A stretch of DNA of 64,000 nt from Tichowtungia aerotolerans (lineage in GTDB: Bacteria; Verrucomicrobiota; Kiritimatiellia; Kiritimatiellales; Tichowtungiaceae). Positions within the stretch are counted from its first letter, which is position 1. The number at the start of each line of letters is the position of its first letter. The notes below the pieces were generated by a model. It saw only the letters and a program-made list of their open reading frames with translations. It made no database searches and was not told the origin of the DNA. The stretch lies in NCBI RefSeq assembly GCF_009905215.1, contig NZ_CP047593.1:3600900-3664899 (forward strand), in the 5' to 3' direction. A program made the position numbers and the translations under genes. Below are positions 26,874 through 34,157 of the stretch, in pieces.

Positions 26874-27935
26874 ATGAACAGCTGCGAACGAGAGACATTC
26901 GAAGCAATCACCCCGCAGCTGGCCGCAGAGTGGACCCGGATTCTGTCTGAAGAACAATCGGTCCACGATCTGGGCCAGACACCGGAATGGTGCAGCAACT
27001 GGGCAGAAACATATCGTTCAGCCTATCAAAACCTGAAAATTGTCCGAGAGGACTCCTCGGTGTATCCGTTGATGATTCGCCGCTTCGCCGGCCTGCGCGT
27101 GCTTCAATGGATTGGACAGGGCTGCGGCATGGAATCCGACTATTCCGGAGGAGGCGGATCCTGCAAAAAGCTGCTCGGCGCGCTGATTGATTCTGATGAC
27201 TGGGATGTGGCGCAGCTTCAATTGCCGCACTGGCAGAACGAATGCGCCATGCTGGTGAAAACCCTTCTGCGCTATGAAAAATATCTGTGGACCGTCGACG
27301 TTGCAGATCAGTCGGTCGTTATCAATCTGCCAAACACATTCGAGGATTGGCTGTCCACTCTGGCCAAAACGCCGAGAAACCATGCGCGACGATTTGTCAA
27401 AAATGTCGATGAAGGCGCAACCCGGTTTGAAATTCTGACCGGAGCGGACATTCTGCCAGCACTGGATGATCTGATCGCCAATAACCGGCAGCAGTGGAAT
27501 GTTCTTTCCAGGCCTGAAGATGCTCAGTTTCTGAAAAAAACAGTGCAGGATCTGACACACAGTCCGAACCTGTTCCTCGCCCAGATAGTCGACGACAATT
27601 GTGTTCCGGCCTGCTGCCTCGGCTACTGCTCCGGCGGGTTTGTATTCATCCACACCGCCGGAATCCGGCGCGAGGAATACAAAGGCATGGCTCCCGGCAT
27701 TGCGCTCTATTCCCTGCTCATTCGGGAAATGATCCAGCGCGGCATGCAAACATTCGACTTTTGTCCCGGACTGGAAGAATATAAATTCCGGCTTGGTGGA
27801 CACTGGGTTCCAAACCATCACATCGTCTTTGCCCGTAACCGCCTTGCCTACTGCCGCTACCGCGCCACTCGTGCCACTGCCTCATTCTTCCGTTCCAGCC
27901 GCGATCTCATGCGCCGAAAAATCGGAAACAGCTGA
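26874..27935 (+). CDS. GNAT/FemAB-like acyltransferase (BioF2/CelD type)
   Basis: A 353-residue cytoplasmic protein. The C-terminal half has the GNAT fold used in FemAB/CelD-like proteins of exopolysaccharide clusters: a basic NHARRFVKNVDE segment, then LAQIVDDNCVPACCLGYC, FIHTAGIRREEYKGMAPGIA, LIREMIQRGMQTFDFCPG and EYKFRLGG. Such proteins are thought to acylate sugars or transfer amino acids onto cell-envelope polymers. It begins 16 bp after the giant secreted protein, so the two are probably co-transcribed, and the transcript ends in the hairpins at 28055-28116. Confidence 0.75.
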   Translation: MNSCERETFEAITPQLAAEWTRILSEEQSVHDLGQTPEWCSNWAETYRSAYQNLKIVREDSSVYPLMIRRFAGLRVLQWIGQGCGMESDYSGGGGSCKKLLGALIDSDDWDVAQLQLPHWQNECAMLVKTLLRYEKYLWTVDVADQSVVINLPNTFEDWLSTLAKTPRNHARRFVKNVDEGATRFEILTGADILPALDDLIANNRQQWNVLSRPEDAQFLKKTVQDLTHSPNLFLAQIVDDNCVPACCLGYCSGGFVFIHTAGIRREEYKGMAPGIALYSLLIREMIQRGMQTFDFCPGLEEYKFRLGGHWVPNHHIVFARNRLAYCRYRATRATASFFRSSRDLMRRKIGNS

Positions 27936-28054
27936 ACCTTTTTCCAACCGCGGAAAACTCATCTATGAAACGACGTCATTAGCGGTCTCGCCTCCAGCTT
28001 CCTGCCGCCGCATCAAAATATTATTTCATAGGACTGACCCTTGCGCTCTGGAAT

Positions 28055-28116
28055 CCGTCCGGCAGGAGATTGCCGGACGGTACAAAGGAGGGCTCTGAAC
28101 GGAGCCCTCCTTTTTT
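28055..28116 (+). terminator. Double hairpin, rho-independent terminator
   Basis: A 10-bp stem (CCGTCCGGCA / TGCCGGACGG, 28055-28080) is followed by a 9-bp stem (GGAGGGCTC / GAGCCCTCC, 28087-28110) and a run of six T. It closes the plus-strand transcript ending with the GNAT gene. Confidence 0.9.
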
Positions 28117-28452
28117 AGGGTTTGGAGAAAAACAACGTGTTCCTACGGCAAGCAACAAGTTTATTATCGATACTTTTTATGCTTAAAAGAAGACAGTAGA
28201 TCTACTGTGTCTATTCGAGCACCACAACGTGGGCATTTTTTGGGGAAGCCAAACAACAATTATTGATAGAGAACTCATGGCTTCCTCCTTGGATAACGAC
28301 GTGTAAGGTTATAGATTGGCAAAATTTTGCCCTGCTTCAGAGGCATAACCGCCCCCTTCCCCCGTTGTCTCATGGAACGGAACTCACGAGACGCTCTTCA
28401 GATCGAGCAAAAGCAGTGAGCGCCTGCCATGGCACTCACTGCGACAGCACAG
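28117..28452. other. Region with little recognisable content; possible zinc-ribbon scrap
   Basis: About 335 bp. On the minus strand a frame of about 31 codons (28164-28259, TTG start) reads FGFPKKCPRCGARIDTV and ends KHKKYR. The CPRCG half-knuckle resembles a zinc-ribbon terminus, but the frame is too short to trust as a gene. Nothing else was found. Confidence 0.3.
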
Positions 28453-28827
28453 TCAATCACTCACATCAACTCGTTCAATAGTTGCCTTGTCAGCAAGTAT
28501 TTTAATTTTATCCGAAAAATCAAAACCTCGTGTCACATATCCTAATTCCGAGCTTATTTTCTGACCTGATGCTGTTACCACTGCAATTGAATATCCAGAT
28601 TCATGACTTACTGGAAAATCAAAACTAACAGTCGCTCCAACCAGAATATTTGTGAACGAAAAATCTTTCTTACAAACATTCACCTTCACAAACTCCAGCG
28701 TCTCGCCAGACTCATTAATAATATCTAGATGACCAACTGAATCAGACGAGCGAGCACAGGAAACTGTAAAACCCGTCAAGAAAACAAAAAGGGCAAGGAT
28801 GCTCCGTATTACGGAGTACTTATTCAA
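28453..28827 (-). CDS. Small lipoprotein of unknown function
   Basis: A 124-residue protein. The N-terminal hydrophobic stretch ends in LTGFTVSCARSSD, a plausible lipobox with C24, so it is probably membrane-anchored and periplasmic. The remainder is a beta-rich region of about 95 residues with no motif I recognise. The start is TTG at 28827, supported by GGAGGTGG six bases upstream and by a TTGA overlap with the stop of the preceding frame, which suggests translational coupling. It could be an accessory or immunity-type partner of the upstream truncated protein; that is a guess. Confidence 0.6.
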   Translation of the reverse strand: MNKYSVIRSILALFVFLTGFTVSCARSSDSVGHLDIINESGETLEFVKVNVCKKDFSFTNILVGATVSFDFPVSHESGYSIAVVTASGQKISSELGYVTRGFDFSDKIKILADKATIERVDVSD

Positions 28828-28982
28828 TATCCACCTCCTTCGCTTGGACTCGTTTGCAAATTATCTGGATCTATATCTCGACCGGCGGTAGCCGCATCTC
28901 GACCTTCTGCATTGTTGTTTAAATCCATAAACGCTTCACCTACGATATCAATTTGGTCAGTAACAATTTTTGTTGTAGTAAG
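28824..28982 (-). pseudogene. C-terminal 52 codons of a gene cut off by IS3 copy B
   Basis: The open frame comes out of the IS3 and reads VTDQIDIVGEAFMDLNNNAE and GRDAATAGRDIDPDNLQTS, ending SEGGGY. DLNNNAEGRDAA resembles the NNxxGR pattern near the C-terminus of RHS/polymorphic-toxin-type proteins, but the fragment is short and the match is by memory. The overlap of its TGA with the lipoprotein start argues it was a real gene. The body of the gene is not visible on the other side of the IS. Confidence 0.5.
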
Positions 28983-29015
28983 TGACCTGCCCCCGTCGAT
29001 TGGACCACTGAGCCT

Positions 29016-29915
29016 CTAAAATACGGCTTCTAATAGTTGCTGTGTTCTCTGGGTTCCCTCCCTCCTCCGGAGGAGGGAGGGAAGCGCGGACGCCTCCATC
29101 CACGCACCTATATATTCCGTCGGAGTCTTGTTATCAAGCGACTTATGCGGTCGCTGCTCATTGTAATCTTTTTTCCATGCTGCGAGTTTATCATGGGCAT
29201 CGTCCACTCCGAAGAAAAGCTCCACATTCAAACATTCATCCCTCAACTTTCCGTTGAAGCTTTCGATGTATCCATTTTCGGTCGGCTTACCCGGTCGGAT
29301 AAACTCCATGGCGACCTCATGATGATATGTCCAGGCATCCATCGACCTGGAGTAAAACTCGCTTCCGTTGTCCACACGAATGCTTTTGGGATAACCGCGT
29401 TGATTAGCCACTCCGTTCAGACAAGACGCGACCTTTTCACCGGTGATGGATCGGTCAGCATATAGCGCCAGGCATTCCCGACTAAAGTTATCGACTACCG
29501 TCAGTATCCTGAAGTGACGCCCGTCCTCGGTGCGATCCATCACAAAGTCCATACTCCATTGCTCGTTGGGCCCGGCAGCCTGCTCAAGAGGAACACGAGG
29601 CCGGTTCGCCAACTTTTTACGGGGTTTCGTGCGAACGGCAAGGTTTTCCTCCATGTAGACCCGATAGACTCTTTTGTGATTAATCTCCCATCCTTCCCGG
29701 CGCAACAGAACATGAATGCGCCGGTAACCGAACCGGACACGTTTAGCGGCCAGTTCCTTAATCCGCAGACGAAGCGCCTCATCGTCCCGAGGCTTCGCTT
29801 TGTAGAAAAAGGTGGTCCGGCTTAACTCAAAAAGCCCGCACGCCCGGCGGCCCGAGAGTCCGTATGCATCACATGCCCCCTCGGCCAGTTCGCGCTTCCG
29901 TGCAGGCTTCAGAGC
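29016..29915 (-). CDS. IS3 orfB (DDE transposase), copy B, read by -1 frameshift
   Basis: About 299 codons with an rve core as in copy A. The visible protein differences from copy A are H for R in [10 protein letters not shown] and S for T near the C-terminal extension. The catalytic landmarks [18 protein letters not shown] and [11 protein letters not shown] are intact. The same C-terminal extension through the GC-rich palindrome is present, so the palindrome was in the element before the two copies separated. Confidence 0.88.
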   Translation of the reverse strand, partial: ALKPARKRELAEGACDAYGLSGRRACGLFELSRTTFFYKAKPRDDEALRLRIKELAAKRVRFGYRRIHVLLRREGWEINHKRVYRVYMEENLAVRTKPRKKLANRPRVPLEQAAGPNEQWSMDFVMDRTEDGRHFRILTVVDNFSRECLALYADRSITGEKVASCLNGVANQRGYPKSIRVDNGSEFYSRSMDAWTYHHEVAMEFIRPGKPTENGYIESFNGKLRDECLNVELFFGVDDAHDKLAAWKKDYNEQRPHKSLDNKTPTEYIGAWMEASALPSLLRRREGTQRTQQLLEAVF

Positions 29916-30175
29916 TTTTTTGCAATGACCTCCTGCAAGATGTGCTTGTCCAGACTCAGGTCGGCTACGAGCTGCTTCAACTTGCGGTTTTCATCACGTA
30001 ACATGCGTAACTCCCGCACCTCGCTTACTCCAAGCCCCTTGTACTTCTTGCGCCAGTTGTAAAACGTGGCCTCACTGACTCCCATCGACCGGCATAGTTC
30101 GGCTATCTTCTCGCCGTTCTCCGCCTGCTTCAGGGCATATACGATCTGTTCCTCTGTGTATCTCTTCCGCTTCAT
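29909..30175 (-). CDS. IS3 orfA (HTH protein), copy B
   Basis: 88 residues, same protein as in copy A (HTH with [17 protein letters not shown]). It ends just past the slippery A-AAA-AAG at minus 29921-29915. It binds IS termini and, as an OrfAB fusion, forms the transposase. Confidence 0.92.
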   Translation of the reverse strand: MKRKRYTEEQIVYALKQAENGEKIAELCRSMGVSEATFYNWRKKYKGLGVSEVRELRMLRDENRKLKQLVADLSLDKHILQEVIAKKL

Positions 30176-30251
30176 TCGTCCTCCTTATCATGAGGTTAAA
30201 CGAAGCCGAATCCTAAAGTATCAACTGGTCCAGTTTTCGGGGTGAACGTCA

Positions 30252-30518
30252 AGGTCAAGCCGATATATAAAAACATACGATACGCCGGCGCCCCTCTTCC
30301 AACGCCTCAAAGCGTCAGGAATCCTCTCGGACAAGCAGGAGAAGGTGCTACAGGAACAATATGAATCGCTCGACCCATTCGAACTGGAGCAGCGCATCCA
30401 GCGACGACTAAAGAAAATAGAAAAAATGAAACCGGCGGCGGGCTCGCCGCAGTCGGGAGCCCCGGGGCTCCCGACTGCCTCCCGTTCCTTGACACCACTT
30501 CAACCAACAGGTACTTAA
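30252..30518 (+). pseudogene. Integrase-type transposase, C-terminal remnant
   Basis: The frame reads YIKTYDTPAPLFQRLKASG, then LSDKQEKVLQEQYESLDPFE and RIQRRLKKIEKM, ending in TAA at 30516-30518. This is the tail typical of a DDE-integrase transposase type common in Planctomycetes and relatives (YDTPxxPYQRLL, then a coiled region). The catalytic core is missing, replaced on the left by IS3 copy B. A palindrome AGTCGGGAGCCCCGGGGCTC-CCGACT sits at 30452-30477 near its end. From 30519 to 30661 nothing else was recognised. Confidence 0.6.
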
Positions 30519-30661
30519 CCATGCAGTTCAACGGATCTGAAACAGCCCGCTACGGTGTCATTTATTTATGAGTCAACGCGTTGGCTGAAAAGTGAAGTGA
30601 GCGGCAAGCAGATCACGACTGTATTGCGCACATGCGGTAATCGCGCCGCTCACGACTCGAA

Positions 30662-31621
30662 TCAAAACTCCAGATAGCACCTGTTGAAGGTTTCCATCAT
30701 GGGAAAAATGGAATCGGATGTATTAATAGTATCAGGCAATTCCGTCGAATGTCTGAATTGGAAATCGCAGACAGTTATTCGGGATATATCCACTGCGTTC
30801 GACGACGTCGCAACCATTCCGGCCGCAGAAACCATGTTCTCCTGATATGCCCCTGAAATTCCGGGCGAAAGATACCAGCCCGCCCATTTCCCCAAGCCGG
30901 TTATATAGTTCGCAACCGAAGTTAATGTACTCCCGGTTCCATCAGCAAGAACGATTGCTGCCGGATAATCTAAATAGATTCCTTTAAAATTTCGTCCGCG
31001 GTTATTCATACAGTTGATCAAGCCGGCATAGATTGTCGTATAGGCCATATTTTTAGCCGGACTGGCATCAATCAAAGCCCATTGCAACTCAAATGTGCTC
31101 CAGTTTGCAGGGTATAATTGCTGATACTTGGTTTCAACTGCGACAATAAGCGAGTCAATTAATTCGATCCTTTCAGTGGGAGTCGGATTGTTTGTAAAGT
31201 CCTTGGAAAGCGTACTTTGAATTGCGAACACAATGTTCGTGGCCGCACTTTTGTTCCTTATAGTATTGAGACGACCGACTTCGACTGCGGCCACCCAGTC
31301 TATACTTTTGCCTTCAGTCCAAACCCGATTAATTACCCCGGAGTCGTACTCAACCGTCCCCGATGCCTGCCATGTTTTGTATTGTTTCTGCTGCACTGTC
31401 CCGTCTAAAGAACTTAAAGCCTCGACATCCAGATTGATTAAGTTCATCCCATCCATTCTACTGCGAGCAGTCGTCCATTCGTTATAATTATCAGGCGTGA
31501 ACTTGTCAAGAAACGTTCCACTAAGATCAAACCCCATCTGGTAATACCACTCCCGGGCACTGACCGATGTTGTCATCATGATACAAATTAAAACAATCAA
31601 TTGCTCCATTCTCTTTTTCAC
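30662..31621 (-). CDS. Secreted protein of unknown function, possibly barrel-like
   Basis: A 319-residue protein with a signal peptide (about 1-22, ending VSA). The pattern of alternating strands and helices (WYYQMGFDLSG, KSIDWVAAVEVGRLNTI, WALIDASPAKNMAYTTIYAG, FKGIYLDYPAAIVLADG, WAGWYLSPGISGAY) would fit a TIM-barrel-like fold, and the acidic LDYP could be active-site-like, but I cannot name a family. It is downstream of the sulfatase operon on the same strand after a 108-bp gap, so it may be part of that locus or a separate unit. Confidence 0.5.
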   Translation of the reverse strand: MKKRMEQLIVLICIMMTTSVSAREWYYQMGFDLSGTFLDKFTPDNYNEWTTARSRMDGMNLINLDVEALSSLDGTVQQKQYKTWQASGTVEYDSGVINRVWTEGKSIDWVAAVEVGRLNTIRNKSAATNIVFAIQSTLSKDFTNNPTPTERIELIDSLIVAVETKYQQLYPANWSTFELQWALIDASPAKNMAYTTIYAGLINCMNNRGRNFKGIYLDYPAAIVLADGTGSTLTSVANYITGLGKWAGWYLSPGISGAYQENMVSAAGMVATSSNAVDISRITVCDFQFRHSTELPDTINTSDSIFPMMETFNRCYLEF

Positions 31622-31729
31622 AAGAACTCCTTTTTTACGAACACAAGATTTATTCCCTTAGTTGTCATCAACCCAGCACTATTCTGATCTCATAACCACC
31701 TCCGTTTTTTTCATTTCCTCCCATGTCTC

Positions 31730-32218
31730 TCATGGGAACTCCACCTGCACATGATAAAACCCGTTTATTCCCAGCGCTCCACTGGTGAATACAACAGGTT
31801 GATTTAAAGTCAGCGGGACAGCGGCTTCGACGTTTTTCCAATCATTGGAAAGCAGGCTAGTAGCTCGCTGCAATGAATAAAGCAGCCCGGCTTTACCATC
31901 GAGCTGAAGCGGAAGATCGCTTTGAACACGGAATCCACCGTCATCCGGATTCAGGCGTCCGGTTCCATACGCACTTTCGGCCCAATCGGGAAAGCCGTCG
32001 CCATCCGCATCACCGTTGGCAGCGCGGATCCAGTCGATTTCAAAATTCGCCCCGGCACTGCCGATCGGATCGACTCGCAGCCTGTTGATCTGCCGCCCGT
32101 CCCGGCATGCACTCCCCCCCTCGGCATCTCCATCACAATTCCAGTGCCAGCAGCGCACACTCCCCTGAGCGCTCAAGGCGATAGCAGAAAGCAGAAAGCT
32201 CCGGATAAACGTCTTCAT
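31730..32218 (-). CDS. Small secreted protein with a thrombospondin-3-like calcium motif
   Basis: The start at 32218 (MKTFIRSFLLSAIALSAQGS) overlaps the stop of the upstream sulfatase as ATGA, so translation is likely coupled. A signal peptide is followed by about 140 residues. ANGDADGDGFPDWAESAYGT is a DxDxDG-type calcium loop, and the C-terminal part (LLYSLQRATSLLSNDWKNVE) resembles the short C-terminal domain found in many secreted proteins of this lineage. The same two-part C-terminus ends the modular proteins at 2567 and 6644. Function unknown. One copy of the 17-bp palindrome lies at 31835-31851. Confidence 0.6.
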   Translation of the reverse strand: MKTFIRSFLLSAIALSAQGSVRCWHWNCDGDAEGGSACRDGRQINRLRVDPIGSAGANFEIDWIRAANGDADGDGFPDWAESAYGTGRLNPDDGGFRVQSDLPLQLDGKAGLLYSLQRATSLLSNDWKNVEAAVPLTLNQPVVFTSGALGINGFYHVQVEFP

Positions 32219-34110
32219 TTTCCTGTTCTGAAGCGATACCAATAGGCCCCGTCATTGAGCGGCCCGGCGAGTTTCCCGCCCAGTGTGACCCAGCCGGGAT
32301 CGGTCAGCACAAAGTACGTTGTTTCCGGCTTCAGCTTCGGCAGATCAAACGTAATTGTTGTCTGTCCTTCTGCCGGATGACCCGGCTGAGGATCGGTCTG
32401 CCAGATCGGCGTATCTTCCTTTCCGACCGCATACAGTCGAATGGATTTTCCGGCCGAGCCGGCAAAACTGATCGGCTTTGAAAAGTTAAGGGTTAAATCG
32501 GTATCGCATGAAACATCCGTTTGCGCCATGTGCGGAACCGCCGATTCGTAAGCAGACATAACCATGCGAATGCGATGAAAGCCCCAGCCTTCCTGATAAT
32601 CCTTGAGCGGCTGTTTCCAGCCGGGCGCCATTTTCGTGTGCTCGTTGGCAAACGCAAACCAGCGATCGCTCAGCTCCTGCAGTTTTTCGGGCATTTCTGA
32701 TGCGAGATCGTGTGTTGTGCAGGGATCTTTCTGAACATTGTAAAGCCGCCACGGCCCGTCACTGATGCTGGAGATTTTCCAGTCGCCGCTCACCAACCCT
32801 TTGCCGGTAAAATTAAAGGCCCAGAAGATTTCATCATGAATGGCGTAACTGGGCAGTGATGAATCGTTCCATAAAGGCAGCATGGAATTTCCGTAGAGGG
32901 GCTCCAGCTTTCGGTCGCCATCCATCGCGGGATAGTCGATACCGGCGAGCTCAAGAAACGTCGGATAAAGATCGGTCACGTGCAGACGCTGTTTTTGAAT
33001 ACTGCCGGGGGGGGCTGCGAGCTTCCCGGGCCAGCGCACGATGAGCGGCGAGGACACACCGCCCTCTTCCGCCGACGACTTATACCAGCGGAACGGCGTG
33101 TTTTTCAGATAGCTCCAGCCGTTGGACGAATACGGAATGCTGTTCTTGTCCCAGGGAACCTGCCGATCGTAGGTGCGAATATCGCCGTTGCCATAAGCGC
33201 CGCCGTTGTCGGAAAAGAAAATCACCAGCGTATTTTCGTCCAGACCTTTTTCCCGCAGGTGGTCCAGAATCCGCCCGACGTTCCAGTCCAGCCGATCCAT
33301 CATGCCGGCATGGGCCGCCATGCGGCGCGCTTCGAGCTTTTGCGTTTCCTTCGTCAGCTCATTCCAGCGGCGCACCTCGCCGTTCGGCGGCGTATTGATA
33401 TAACGCTCATCAATCAGTCCCATTTTGCGCTGGCGATCGAAACGTTTGTTCCGCAGCACCTCCCAGCCGGCCTCATAACGCTCAACATATTTTTCAACGT
33501 CCTTCTGATAGGCGTGCAGCGGACTGTGCGGCGCATTAAATGCGAGATAAGTAAAAAACGGCTTACCCTGCTCGACCGCTTTATTGATCTGGACAATCGC
33601 ATCATCCGTGAACGCATCCGTGCTGTACCAGCCTTCCGGAACCGGCGCGGGCGCCTTACGATTGGTCTGAATTTGCGGACTTCCGTTTCCGGCATCAAAG
33701 CCTGTCCAGCAATTAATGGCTCCGTGCAAGAAGCCGTAAAAAGCATCGAAACCTGCATCCAGGGGATTGCCCGGCTGATGCCACTTTCCGGAAATGGAAG
33801 TTGCATATCCTGCCTGTTGCATCAGGCGGGCGATTGGCAGCGAGCGGCGGTAGTTGTCCGACTGCGAATGCGTATGACCGGTCATCAGGCTCGTACGCGT
33901 CACCACGCACATCGGGTTTACATGATACTGAGAAAACCGCACCCCCTGATCCGCCATCCGGTCAATGCAGGGCGTATCAATTTCTCCGCCGTAACAACCG
34001 AGGTCCGACCAGCCCATATCATCCACCACAATCATAAGAATATTCGGGCGTTCAGCCGCCTTAGCATTTAAAAATATGGAACAAAACAACCACACAAAAA
34101 TACGCTTCAT
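32215..34110 (-). CDS. Secreted sulfatase with an atypical CVVTR maturation motif
   Basis: A 631-residue S1-type sulfatase with a signal peptide (about 1-18). VVDDMGWSDLGCYGGE gives the metal-binding start; C68 lies in MCVVTRTSLMTG. The canonical maturation core is C-x-P-S/T/A-R; here the proline position holds valine, which may affect or alter recognition by the formylglycine-generating enzyme. Other motifs are complete (GKWHQPGNP, FFSDNGGAYG, SSPLIVRWPGKL). The last ~100 residues form an Ig-like add-on. It lies in the long minus-strand operon. Substrate unknown, probably a sulfated polysaccharide. Confidence 0.92.
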   Translation of the reverse strand: MKRIFVWLFCSIFLNAKAAERPNILMIVVDDMGWSDLGCYGGEIDTPCIDRMADQGVRFSQYHVNPMCVVTRTSLMTGHTHSQSDNYRRSLPIARLMQQAGYATSISGKWHQPGNPLDAGFDAFYGFLHGAINCWTGFDAGNGSPQIQTNRKAPAPVPEGWYSTDAFTDDAIVQINKAVEQGKPFFTYLAFNAPHSPLHAYQKDVEKYVERYEAGWEVLRNKRFDRQRKMGLIDERYINTPPNGEVRRWNELTKETQKLEARRMAAHAGMMDRLDWNVGRILDHLREKGLDENTLVIFFSDNGGAYGNGDIRTYDRQVPWDKNSIPYSSNGWSYLKNTPFRWYKSSAEEGGVSSPLIVRWPGKLAAPPGSIQKQRLHVTDLYPTFLELAGIDYPAMDGDRKLEPLYGNSMLPLWNDSSLPSYAIHDEIFWAFNFTGKGLVSGDWKISSISDGPWRLYNVQKDPCTTHDLASEMPEKLQELSDRWFAFANEHTKMAPGWKQPLKDYQEGWGFHRIRMVMSAYESAVPHMAQTDVSCDTDLTLNFSKPISFAGSAGKSIRLYAVGKEDTPIWQTDPQPGHPAEGQTTITFDLPKLKPETTYFVLTDPGWVTLGGKLAGPLNDGAYWYRFRTGK

Positions 34111-34157
34111 GACATGAGTCTCCTAATATCTTTCCCGGAAATGAACATTCGATCGTT

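Larger units (their letters stand above)
28983..30251 (-). mobile_element. IS3-family (IS407-group) insertion sequence, copy B, 1269 bp
   Basis: Same length and almost the same sequence as copy A (11648-12916), with only a few substitutions. Termini are as in copy A. The flanks (TAAG left, AGGT right) do not show a convincing target duplication. On the right it abuts a different transposase remnant and on the left it truncates a host gene, so a flanking deletion or recombination is possible. Confidence 0.93.

Noticed and set aside
27941-27956. TTTCCAACCGCGGAAA as a copy of the palindrome
   Set aside because: It is 16 bp, intergenic, and the inner arm bases do not pair; kept only as a doubtful relative.
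28983-30251. A composite transposon formed by IS3 copies A and B
   Set aside because: The copies are in the same orientation about 16 kb apart with unrelated flanks, and no cargo logic or outer target duplication is visible. Mobilisation of the region between is possible but unsupported.
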